Below are positions 1-6,921 of a DNA stretch of 19,828 bases, piece by piece. The stretch's first letter is position 1. Every line of letters begins with the position of its first letter. The stretch is from JAJRZX01 sp964407495 (GTDB lineage: Bacteria; Desulfobacterota; GWC2-55-46; JADFVP01). Made by a program: the position numbers and the translations under genes. The stretch covers positions 1 through 19,828 of the forward strand of contig CAYOVP010000034.1 of assembly GCA_964407495.1 (NCBI GenBank), given 5' to 3'. The notes beneath the pieces are model-generated. The model saw only the letters and a list, made by a program, of their open reading frames with translations. It was not told the DNA's origin and did not search any database.

Positions 1-44
1 GAAAGTAAGGAAATCTCTTTATCTTTTGGCGGGCGAAGCCCGCC
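1..44 (-). repeat. Composite repeat, copy R5 cut by window edge
   Basis: The first ten bases, GAAAGTAAGG, match the right arm and flank of the central hairpin of R1. After a 17-base T-rich spacer comes the GC hairpin GGCGGGC-GAA-GCCCGCC (28-44). The sequence beyond it, including a C5 then T-run, also resembles the flank of R1. The rest of the copy should lie beyond the left edge. Confidence 0.65.
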
Positions 45-132
45 CAATCCTCCCCCTTTTTTTTTACTCTTTTGGCTGGCGAAGCCCGCCCCCTCCTCTC
101 CTCTTTTCTTCTTCAGGCGGGCAAAGTCCGCC
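28..132. repeat. Tandem array of three GC hairpins
   Basis: Three related 17-base hairpins (28-44, 74-90, 116-132) recur about 46 and 42 bases apart, separated by pyrimidine-rich tracts on the plus strand. The first is perfect (loop GAA), the second has one T/C mismatch, and the third has one G-T pair and loop AAA. The second and third are in frame inside the C-terminal tail of the methyltransferase gene. Confidence 0.75.
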
Positions 133-783
133 CTCCTCCTTCTCTTTTTTTCTTCCTCTTTCTTTACTCTTCCCTCCTTTTTTTGCCTCAATGAGGACCC
201 GGCGCAGGGGCGCGTTGTTTTTCGCTCTTACAGGTTTTTCGCGCAGGACCAGAAGGCCATTCTTACTCGCTTCGGTCCTGAGTTCATGGAGTCTTTCGGT
301 GGTAAAGACGATATAGAGCCTTCCCGCGGGGGCAAGCATGATAGAAGCAGTGCGCAGAAGGTCCTTGATGGTGCCCATGACCTCGTGGCGCGCTATCTGT
401 CTGTCTTTTCGAGAACTTGGCCTGCCACAGCCCTTCTTGATATAGGGTGGGTTGGTGATGATATGGGTAAAACTCCCGTGGGGTAAGGTCTGGGGCAGGT
501 CTCTATAGTCCATGTGATGGATGGTAATCCTTGCTCCAAGTCCGTTTCTTTCAATGTTTTTTCTTGCTGCCTCTGCGCGCAGGGCCTGGATCTCGACGCC
601 CGTTATTCTGGTTTTAGGGTTTTTGGCGGCAAGGAGGATGGGCAGGGCGCCAGAGCCGGCGCCGATATCGAGAAGGGCATCAGAAGGAGAGAGAAGGGGC
701 GCAAACTCCGCCAGAAGAAGGGTATCCGAGGTAATCGAGTCTCCTGGGGCCGGCTCATAGGTATAGGGCCCTAATCTTTCCAT
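64..783 (-). CDS. TrmN6/YfiC-like N6-adenine methyltransferase
   Basis: This is a Rossmann-fold SAM-dependent methyltransferase. Residues 39-45 (DIGAGSG) form the SAM-binding glycine loop, Glu64 in VEIQ is the expected ribose-binding acid, and NPPY at 111-114 is the signature of methylation on an exocyclic amino group. In the family closest by size and layout (TrmN6/YfiC) the substrate is adenosine 37 of tRNA-Val; I infer the same general role but the exact RNA is not shown. PrmC/HemK also has NPPY, but the N-terminal helical domain of PrmC is absent. The conserved fold ends near residue 202. Residues 203-239 are a Lys/Glu/Gly-rich tail that runs through purine-rich DNA and two GC hairpins of a repeat array, so this tail is probably not ancestral. 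A terminator separates the gene from the upstream DUF1015 gene. No strong Shine-Dalgarno sequence or promoter was found. Confidence 0.8.
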   Translation of the reverse strand: MERLGPYTYEPAPGDSITSDTLLLAEFAPLLSPSDALLDIGAGSGALPILLAAKNPKTRITGVEIQALRAEAARKNIERNGLGARITIHHMDYRDLPQTLPHGSFTHIITNPPYIKKGCGRPSSRKDRQIARHEVMGTIKDLLRTASIMLAPAGRLYIVFTTERLHELRTEASKNGLLVLREKPVRAKNNAPLRRVLIEAKKGGKSKERGRKKEKEEGGLCPPEEEKRRGGGGLRQPKE

Positions 784-825
784 TGGTATCTGCGGTCCTG
801 GCCGCGGACTTATGGTTCAAGCGCC

Positions 826-858
826 AAAAAAAATCGCCCGGGGCCCTGGCCCCAGGCG
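826..858 (-). terminator. Intrinsic terminator after DUF1015 gene
   Basis: On the minus strand a GC-rich stem (CGCC/GGCG, one mismatch, then GGGGCC/GGCCCC, loop of two) is followed by A and eight T residues. It lies 48 bases beyond the DUF1015 stop and 42 bases before the methyltransferase start, separating the two genes. Confidence 0.8.
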
Positions 859-906
859 TACTGAGTTCCTGACAATTACACGCCTCCCAACCGGATAGGG
901 GCCTTC

Positions 907-2259
907 TCAGCAGTCCCAGTCCTCGTCGTGTATGTTTATGACAAGGCCTGTGAGGAGTTTAGGATAGAAGTAGGTGGACTTCTGGGGCATCTTGCACCCC
1001 GCCTCGGCAACGGCCTTTACGTCCGAGACCTTTGTGGGGTTCAGGAGAAAGACTATCTCGTTATGAGGGTCGTCCATGGACGCGAAGGCATCGGCGTAGT
1101 TCTTCACATACACTATATTCTCCTGCCTCTCCTGTGCGCCGCGCGAGATACCGAGTATCTTCGTAAGGACCAGTTCGTGGAGTATGGTCACGTCGAGTCT
1201 CCTGTAAACAGGCGGTATGGACTCATCAAAGAGGCCCTCGAGTGCACTGCCGTCCCGGTACCGGAGGAGGTACGAGGCGTTCTCGCCCTTGAGGTGCATA
1301 CCAAAACAATTGGACGTCCTGCCGCAACTCTCCATGGCCGAGACAAGGGACTTGAGAACATCATCCTTTGTGTTAACGTTATATTCGAACCTTTTGAGTT
1401 CAAAATACTTTTTCAATTCGCTGATAAAACGCTCCGGGTCGAAATCCGGCAAATTATGTATGACCCTGTGCGTGGGCCAGACAGTCAAGCCCTCGTCGTC
1501 CATATTGGAAAAATACATCATCACAAAATCATAGGGCTGATCGCCCTCTGCCCCGGGGTTCTTCTTGCGCATGAGGTTGCGGTAGTTGAGCGCCGTCTCA
1601 TACCTGTGATGGCCGTCTGCTATGAAGAGGGTCTTGTCACGCATGGCTGAGCGTACCTTTTCAATGATCTCAGGGTCTGAGACCCTGTAAAGGATATTCT
1701 CAACCCCGTCATCGTCTCGTACGTCAATCTCGGGCCCTCTGCCCTCTGTGTACTCATCGAGTATCCTGTTTATGGTGAGGGCCTCGTCGGAGTAGAGGGT
1801 AAAAATGCAACTGAAGTTGGCCCTGCAGGCCTCCATGAGTCTGAGCCTATCTGCCTTTGGGCCCGATAGCGTCCTCTCGTGGGCGTGTATCTTGCCCTTG
1901 CCAAAGTCCTCTATGCGCGAGAGGGCCATGAACCCCTTTCGCGTTGTAACCGTGCCGTCTGGCTGCGAAAAACGCTGTTTGTAATAATAGATGCTGGGCC
2001 TCTCATCCCGTTTCAGCACACCAGACTCTATCCAGGCCCTGAGATCAGAGGCAGATGCCCTATACCTGTCTGGTGCGTCGCCGCCCTCTTCGTTCATGTG
2101 CGCAAGTATGAGGCGTACCACGTTATTTGGGTGGCGCTCATAGAGCCTCTTCTGAAAATCCCTGGAAATTACGTCATAGGGCGGGGCCATGACCGCCCCA
2201 AGATCCCCTGTCTTCTCCTCGTTGTACAGAACAGCCCTGAAGGGCTTTATATCCGCCAT
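907..2259 (-). CDS. DUF1015 family protein
   Basis: This 450-residue protein matches the DUF1015 family over its length. Recognisable points are the N-terminal segment IKPFRAVLYN with MAPPYDVIS (24-32), HAHERT (125-130) and the family hallmark ADGHHRYETALNYR (214-227). Its histidines suggest a metal or phosphate site, but no biochemical function is established for the family and I do not assign one. No signal peptide or membrane segment is visible, so it is probably cytoplasmic. The ATG is preceded by GAGG-type sequence. The gene is followed by a strong intrinsic terminator, and a promoter-like sequence lies in the gap upstream, so it may be its own transcription unit rather than part of a recG operon. 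In other genomes the family is often near serine-biosynthesis genes; that is not the case here. Confidence 0.85.
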   Translation of the reverse strand: MADIKPFRAVLYNEEKTGDLGAVMAPPYDVISRDFQKRLYERHPNNVVRLILAHMNEEGGDAPDRYRASASDLRAWIESGVLKRDERPSIYYYKQRFSQPDGTVTTRKGFMALSRIEDFGKGKIHAHERTLSGPKADRLRLMEACRANFSCIFTLYSDEALTINRILDEYTEGRGPEIDVRDDDGVENILYRVSDPEIIEKVRSAMRDKTLFIADGHHRYETALNYRNLMRKKNPGAEGDQPYDFVMMYFSNMDDEGLTVWPTHRVIHNLPDFDPERFISELKKYFELKRFEYNVNTKDDVLKSLVSAMESCGRTSNCFGMHLKGENASYLLRYRDGSALEGLFDESIPPVYRRLDVTILHELVLTKILGISRGAQERQENIVYVKNYADAFASMDDPHNEIVFLLNPTKVSDVKAVAEAGCKMPQKSTYFYPKLLTGLVINIHDEDWDC

Positions 2260-2291
2260 AACCTCAAGACCTCACCATGTTTTTTTATGTC

Positions 2292-2337
2292 TTCGACTTT
2301 ATTTTGAAAAAAGAAGAAAGTCGAACAAAAGAAAACC
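2292..2337 (+). repeat. Composite repeat, degenerate copy R4a
   Basis: This copy is only the central hairpin plus linker: TTCGACTTT pairs with AAAGTCGAA (2292-2300 and 2317-2325), an A/G mismatch replaces the usual C-G at the next pair, and ACAAAAGAAAACC follows. It directly abuts R4b in the same orientation, so the central module is tandemly duplicated here. Confidence 0.65.
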
Positions 2338-2413
2338 TTCCACTTTCTTTTGGAAAAAAGAAAGTGGAGCAAAGAAAACCAATTATTCCGCAAGGCTTCC
2401 GGCAGATGCGGAA
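2338..2413 (+). repeat. Composite repeat, partial copy R4b
   Basis: The central hairpin has outer pairs TCCAC/GTGGA and loop GGAA (2339-2368), followed by the conserved linker GCAAAGAAAACC and a looser third hairpin (TTCCGC at 2386-2391 with GCGGAA at 2408-2413). The leading GC module is missing. It is antisense to the genes and lies in the 266-bp recG-DUF1015 gap. Confidence 0.7.
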
Positions 2414-2442
2414 GGCTCCGTGGCCTACGTTGCCCCGGGCAG

Positions 2443-2471
2443 AGAATATGGGCCCTCTGAGTTTCTGACAA
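2443..2471 (-). promoter_or_regulatory. Candidate sigma70 promoter for DUF1015 gene
   Basis: TTGTCA (2471-2466) and TATTCT (2448-2443) are 17 bases apart on the minus strand. The predicted start would place repeat copies R4a and R4b in the 5' leader of the DUF1015 mRNA. The -10 is weak. Confidence 0.35.
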
Positions 2472-2525
2472 TATACCCCATTTGGGCGAACAAGAAAACA
2501 GTTTTTTTGCCCCTCATACGGGCTT

Positions 2526-5006
2526 TCAACCCACATCTGCCAGTTCGAGCCTGCCACTCCATCGTGCCCTGAGCGCCTCACAAATCCAGGGGCCAGGGCC
2601 TCTTGCAAGGCCTGGATACTCATCGAGAAGCGCTTCAGCGGCCCTTCGCGCGGCCTGAACAAGGCCGTAGTCGAGAAGGGCCCAGGTGAAAGGAAAATCA
2701 GCCAGCCCAGATTGACGCTTGCCGAGATAATCCCCTGGCCCCCGTATACTCAGGTCTTCCTCGGCTATCTCAAAACCATCGGTACTTCGAACCATGACAG
2801 AGAGCCTCTTCCAGGCCTCGTCAGAGACAGAAGAACCGCTCATGAGAAGACAATAAGACTCTTTCCCGCCACGGCCCACGCGCCCGCGAAGTTGATGGAG
2901 TTGCGAGAGGCCAAACCTCTCTGCATGCTCTACGCAGATGACGGTTGCCTCCGGCACATGGAGCCCCACCTCTATTACAGTGGTTGAGACGAGTATCTCG
3001 AACTCACCGGCCTTGAAGCCCCTCATCACAGCCTCTTTCTCGGCACCGCTCATCCGCCCGTGGATAAGGCCGAGCCTGATGCCTGGGAAAACCTCCCTCT
3101 CGAGGCGGACCCTCTCGTTCGTGGCATCTCGAAGGTCCAGTTCCACCGACTCCTCTACCAATGGATAGACGATATAGGCCCTGCCTCCCGCCCTCACCTC
3201 GCGCCTTATGAGATCATACCCCCTTGCGCGCTCGCCTTGCCTGAGAAGTATCGTCTTCACAGGCCTCCGCCCCGGCGGGAGTTCATCGAGGACAGAGACA
3301 TGGAGGTCGCCGAAGATGGTCATGGACAGGGTACGTGGTATGGGCGTTGCCGTCATGATGAGCAGGTCCGGGGGCAGGCACGTCTCCTCGCCCCTCCCCT
3401 GCCTGCAAACCACCCCCTTGTCCCTGAGACTTGCCCTCTGGAGCACTCCGAACCTCTGTTGCTCATCGACTATCGCAAGGCCGAGGTTCCGAAACCCGAT
3501 ATCATCCTGTATGAGGGCATGGGTCCCTACGACTATATCAATGCCGCCAGAGCGTATCTCGGCGTGGAGTCTGTCCCGATCACGCCTCGGCAGGCCCCCC
3601 GTAAGGAGACAGGTCCTCACACCGAACCCACGGACATAGCCCCTGATAGTATCGTAGTGCTGCTCTGCGAGAATACCCGTTGGGGCCATGAGAGCAACCT
3701 GGAACCCTGAATCCACGGCCAGGAGTGCAGAGAGGAGAGCGACTATGGTCTTCCCAGAACCAACGTCTCCTTGGAGGAGGCGGTTCATAGGGGTTGGCCC
3801 AGCCATATCGGCCTTTATCTCGCGCAGGGCCTTGTTCTGGGCCCTTGTCAGATCAAAGGGCAGTGAGGCCAGGAGCCGTGAAGCGAGAGAACCTGGCCTC
3901 TCACGTCCATCAAAGGAACGCAGTCCCCGTGCCTTCTTATGGGCCTCGCGCCTGCGTAGAAGGGCCACCTCCAGGAGAAACAACTCGTCAAAGGCAATGT
4001 CCCTCGCCCCCGGCCCCCCTGGGCCGGCCCTCTTGTCGCCTCCTCTCCCACGCCCAGGCATCTGAGAAGGAAAATGGGCCTCCAAGAGCGCAGTGGGCAG
4101 GTCCCTGAGCCCCAGTGAGGCAAGGGCCGCCGGCGGCACCCCGCCTGGGGCAATGGGCGCAAACTTGCGCACCACGCCGGCCATTATCCTCCGAAGCGTC
4201 TTCTGGTGTATGCCCTCTATTTCCGGGTACACGGGAACGATTCCCTCTACAGCCACCTCTGTCTCATGGTCATCCCCAGCAAAATCGAGATCAGGGTGTA
4301 TCATCTCGAGCCCACCCCCATACCTGTTTCTCCTGATACTGCCGTAGATGACGACGCGCCTGCCGGGGCTGAATCTCTTCATGTACGAAGACCTGTAATG
4401 GAACCACTTGAGGTGCAGTATGCCTGTGCCGTCTTCCACCACCACTTCGAAAACCCTGCGCCTGCCATACCGCGTCTCGCCTGCAACGGCCACGGTTGCA
4501 GAGATGAGACCCTCACCGCCGCTCCTTGCAAGGTCCCCAATGGTCCAGCCAGGCCTTCGGTCTTCATACCGCAGGGGAAGGAAAAAGAGGAGGTCCAGGA
4601 TGGTCCTGAGGCCCTTTTTTTCGAGTCTCTCAAGGATACGCGGCCCAATGCCCTTTATCCTGGAGAGCGGGACCGAGAGCCTCTCCATGTTCCTTGCCGC
4701 AGTGGCGGCAATATCCCTCTCCATACCAGGACCAAGAAGGAGGAGGGCCCTCTTAAGGCAGGCCCTCTTCTCTGCCATATCCCTTGTCTCAAACCCCATG
4801 AAGAGTGCCCTCAGGCCGTGAAGCCGGCCCTCGAGACCGCCGCCTGGGCGCATGGATATGGCCTCGTCCACCAGGCCCAGCCCAAGGTCTTCTAACCCCT
4901 TCAGAGCGCCAAGACGGGCAAAGTCGTGCCTTACTGCAAACTCAATGGGTTTCAGGAGGGCATCTCTTATGGCCCAGATCCTCTGTATGTTGGGCTTGGG
5001 GGTCAT
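2526..5006 (-). CDS. recG: ATP-dependent DNA helicase RecG
   Basis: RecG unwinds branched DNA such as stalled replication forks and Holliday junctions, using ATP. Positions here count from a possible TTG start three codons upstream (position 5015); the ATG at 5006 is preferred because neither start has a clear Shine-Dalgarno sequence. An N-terminal extension of about 115 residues precedes a helix-hairpin-helix-like motif (IKGIGPRILERLEKKG) and the OB-fold wedge domain (about 167-245). Helicase motifs follow: Walker A GDVGSGKT (416-423), DEQQ (517-520), TATPIPRT (555-562), and QLRGRVGRG (708-716) in the second RecA lobe. The N-terminal extension makes the protein longer than the E. coli enzyme and is seen in several delta-proteobacterial RecGs. 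A Gly/Arg-rich low-complexity insert (about 320-338) lies before the helicase core. It starts about 40 bp after kup, so the two may be cotranscribed. Confidence 0.95.
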   Translation of the reverse strand: MTPKPNIQRIWAIRDALLKPIEFAVRHDFARLGALKGLEDLGLGLVDEAISMRPGGGLEGRLHGLRALFMGFETRDMAEKRACLKRALLLLGPGMERDIAATAARNMERLSVPLSRIKGIGPRILERLEKKGLRTILDLLFFLPLRYEDRRPGWTIGDLARSGGEGLISATVAVAGETRYGRRRVFEVVVEDGTGILHLKWFHYRSSYMKRFSPGRRVVIYGSIRRNRYGGGLEMIHPDLDFAGDDHETEVAVEGIVPVYPEIEGIHQKTLRRIMAGVVRKFAPIAPGGVPPAALASLGLRDLPTALLEAHFPSQMPGRGRGGDKRAGPGGPGARDIAFDELFLLEVALLRRREAHKKARGLRSFDGRERPGSLASRLLASLPFDLTRAQNKALREIKADMAGPTPMNRLLQGDVGSGKTIVALLSALLAVDSGFQVALMAPTGILAEQHYDTIRGYVRGFGVRTCLLTGGLPRRDRDRLHAEIRSGGIDIVVGTHALIQDDIGFRNLGLAIVDEQQRFGVLQRASLRDKGVVCRQGRGEETCLPPDLLIMTATPIPRTLSMTIFGDLHVSVLDELPPGRRPVKTILLRQGERARGYDLIRREVRAGGRAYIVYPLVEESVELDLRDATNERVRLEREVFPGIRLGLIHGRMSGAEKEAVMRGFKAGEFEILVSTTVIEVGLHVPEATVICVEHAERFGLSQLHQLRGRVGRGGKESYCLLMSGSSVSDEAWKRLSVMVRSTDGFEIAEEDLSIRGPGDYLGKRQSGLADFPFTWALLDYGLVQAARRAAEALLDEYPGLARGPGPWICEALRARWSGRLELADVG

Positions 5007-5046
5007 GGGAGACAAGGAGGCGGGAGAGGCCCGGGAGAGGCCCTAC

Positions 5047-6840
5047 CTACATCTCCACACGGGTTATGACACCGTGGAGTTTGTTGTGCGGCAATTTGTA
5101 AAACTGCATGTACGTTGGAGTCACCTTCTTTATGAAGGAGAAAATCTTCCAGATGATGTTGTTCGAGGCTACCTCGTCGTGGCCATAGAAGATGACCTTT
5201 GGCTTTATGCCCGCTGTCTTGAGTATGCCGGCCACATCGGGCACTTCCATGTATCCCACGCGTATCTCGAAGACCCGGAGCCCCTTTGCGAGGTCTTCCT
5301 TGAAGAAATAATTGAGGCCAAAGGGCTCGTCGAGGCGGACGATGGAGACGATGATATTGTCCTCGTACATGATATTGTTCTTGAACATGGTATGCACTAT
5401 GTATGGGGCCACGAACTCGGCGTCCTTGGCAAAGAAGAGGCCAGAGCCCTTTATCTTGGGGAGTTTTTCGTAGAGTTGAGCGTAACTGAGTAGAAAGGTC
5501 TCGAGTTTCAGGGGGCGCATGGACTTGTAGAGTTTTCTCTGCCCCTTTGTGTAGATGAGGATGATGCCAAGGGGTATCATGGCTATGAGTATGGACCAGT
5601 ACCCGCCATGGGGTATCTTGAAGGTATTGGATGCAAAGAATATGAGGTCGAGGAGGGTGACAAGGGCCGCGGCCCCCATCTTGAAGGGTTTTTTTCTCTT
5701 GTGGAATATCCAGCACATCATTATGCCAGTGATGCTCATGGACCCTGTCACAGCAAGGCCATAGGCCGCGGCAAGGTGTGACGACTCCCTGAAGTGGTTT
5801 ATGATGATGAGAACGAAGATGAGGAGAAACCAGTTGACAAAGCCTATGTAGATCTGGCTCCGCATGGTGGCCGATGTGTATGAGACCTTGAAAAGCGGGA
5901 GTATGCGCGTTGTAATGGCCTGGTACACGATGGAGAAGAGGCCGCTAATCATGGCCTGCGAGGCGATGATGGTGGCAAAGATGCTGAGGATGAGAAATGG
6001 TATGTAAAGGTAACTGGCCTCTGAGAATATCATGCTGTAGAGTACGTTCTTGGTGCCTGGGTGCGTGATGAGAAAGGCCCCCTGACCAAAGTAGTTGAGC
6101 AGGAGGGCAAGAAAAACGAAGTTCCAGGCCTTTACTATGGGCAGGCGGCCAAGGTGCCCCATGTCCGCGTACATGGCCTCGCCTCCTGTGGCGCAGAGTA
6201 TGACCTCCGAGAGGATGAAGAACCCGGCTATACCGTGGTGGAGCATGAAGTTTATGCCGTAATAGGGGTTCACGGCCTTTATGACAGAGGGAAAACTCAC
6301 GATGGAGACTATGCCCGAGACTGCGAGCGAAGTGAACCAGATGAGCATGATGGGGCCAAAGGCCCCGGCAACGCGCTCTGTGCCCTTGCTCTGCACAGAG
6401 AAGAGGGCTATGGCTATTACACAGGCAACGAGGACAAGGACATCCTGGCTCGTGTGTTCGAGGCCGGGTATGAGGAGCGAGCCCTCCACGGCGCTCAAGA
6501 TACTGATGGCAGGTGTGATTACGCCGTCTCCCACGAGGAGCGATACCCCCACAAAGGTGAGCGTAGCCGCGATGCCCAGTTGACGGCCAGAGGTGAGATA
6601 GGGGGTGAGTATCTCGCGGAGCACGGCGGCCCCGCCCTCTCCGCGCTTACTGAGCGTAGTGGCAAGCCAGGCATACTCCACTGTAACGAGTGTAACCAGT
6701 GTCCAGACAATGAGCGAGAGGACACCTATTACGTTCTTCTCCGTAGGCCTTGCGAAGAGGAAGACAACGGTAAGGGTGTATATGGGACTCGTGCCTATAT
6801 CGCCGAAGACTATGCCCAGCGACCTTATAATCCTTTTCAT
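5047..6840 (-). CDS. kup: KUP-family low-affinity K+ transporter
   Basis: This is an inner-membrane potassium uptake protein of the KUP/HAK/KT family, likely a K+/H+ symporter. The N-terminus carries the family signature GDIGTSPIYTL (13-23), followed by GEGG (67-70) and GDGVITPAISILSAVEG (104-120). About twelve hydrophobic segments occupy residues 10 to about 430, and a soluble C-terminal domain of about 165 residues follows. At 597 residues it is near the usual length (about 620 in E. coli). The ATG has AAGG seven bases upstream. An intrinsic terminator ends only about 15 bases before the start codon, so expression must come from readthrough of carB transcription or from a promoter I did not identify. 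recG follows after about 40 bp. Confidence 0.95.
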   Translation of the reverse strand: MKRIIRSLGIVFGDIGTSPIYTLTVVFLFARPTEKNVIGVLSLIVWTLVTLVTVEYAWLATTLSKRGEGGAAVLREILTPYLTSGRQLGIAATLTFVGVSLLVGDGVITPAISILSAVEGSLLIPGLEHTSQDVLVLVACVIAIALFSVQSKGTERVAGAFGPIMLIWFTSLAVSGIVSIVSFPSVIKAVNPYYGINFMLHHGIAGFFILSEVILCATGGEAMYADMGHLGRLPIVKAWNFVFLALLLNYFGQGAFLITHPGTKNVLYSMIFSEASYLYIPFLILSIFATIIASQAMISGLFSIVYQAITTRILPLFKVSYTSATMRSQIYIGFVNWFLLIFVLIIINHFRESSHLAAAYGLAVTGSMSITGIMMCWIFHKRKKPFKMGAAALVTLLDLIFFASNTFKIPHGGYWSILIAMIPLGIILIYTKGQRKLYKSMRPLKLETFLLSYAQLYEKLPKIKGSGLFFAKDAEFVAPYIVHTMFKNNIMYEDNIIVSIVRLDEPFGLNYFFKEDLAKGLRVFEIRVGYMEVPDVAGILKTAGIKPKVIFYGHDEVASNNIIWKIFSFIKKVTPTYMQFYKLPHNKLHGVITRVEM

Positions 6841-6854
6841 CTCATGCCTTCAAT

Positions 6855-6879
6855 AAAAAGAGCCTTGCGAACAAGGCCC
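6855..6879 (-). terminator. Intrinsic terminator after carB, just before kup
   Basis: On the minus strand an 8-bp stem (GGGCCUUG with CAAGGCUC, including one G-U pair) closes a UUCG tetraloop and is followed at once by five U residues. It lies 43 bases past the carB stop and 15 bases before the kup ATG, so it can end the pyrimidine operon transcript and would block readthrough into kup. Confidence 0.75.
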
Positions 6880-6921
6880 TTGGGGTCGCTACTGCAGAAC
6901 CCGGTCTCTTCAAGGGCCTCA

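Noticed and set aside
28..60. GC hairpin followed by T-run as a plus-strand terminator
   Set aside because: The T-run starts about 12 bases after the stem, no plus-strand gene ends nearby, and the hairpin is one of a tandem array.
28..132. Evenly spaced GC repeats as a CRISPR array
   Set aside because: The units are 17-base palindromes, only three in number, with low-complexity pyrimidine spacers and partly inside a coding frame; no cas genes are present.
64..783. PrmC/HemK release-factor methyltransferase
   Set aside because: NPPY fits, but the protein lacks the PrmC N-terminal domain and begins almost directly with the Rossmann fold, as in TrmN6-like enzymes.
2277..2468. Small frames encoding repeated LSFGKKK-QRKP peptides at 2.3 kb and 10.3 kb
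   Set aside because: The shared peptide is only a translation of the composite repeat; no start signals or conservation as protein is evident.
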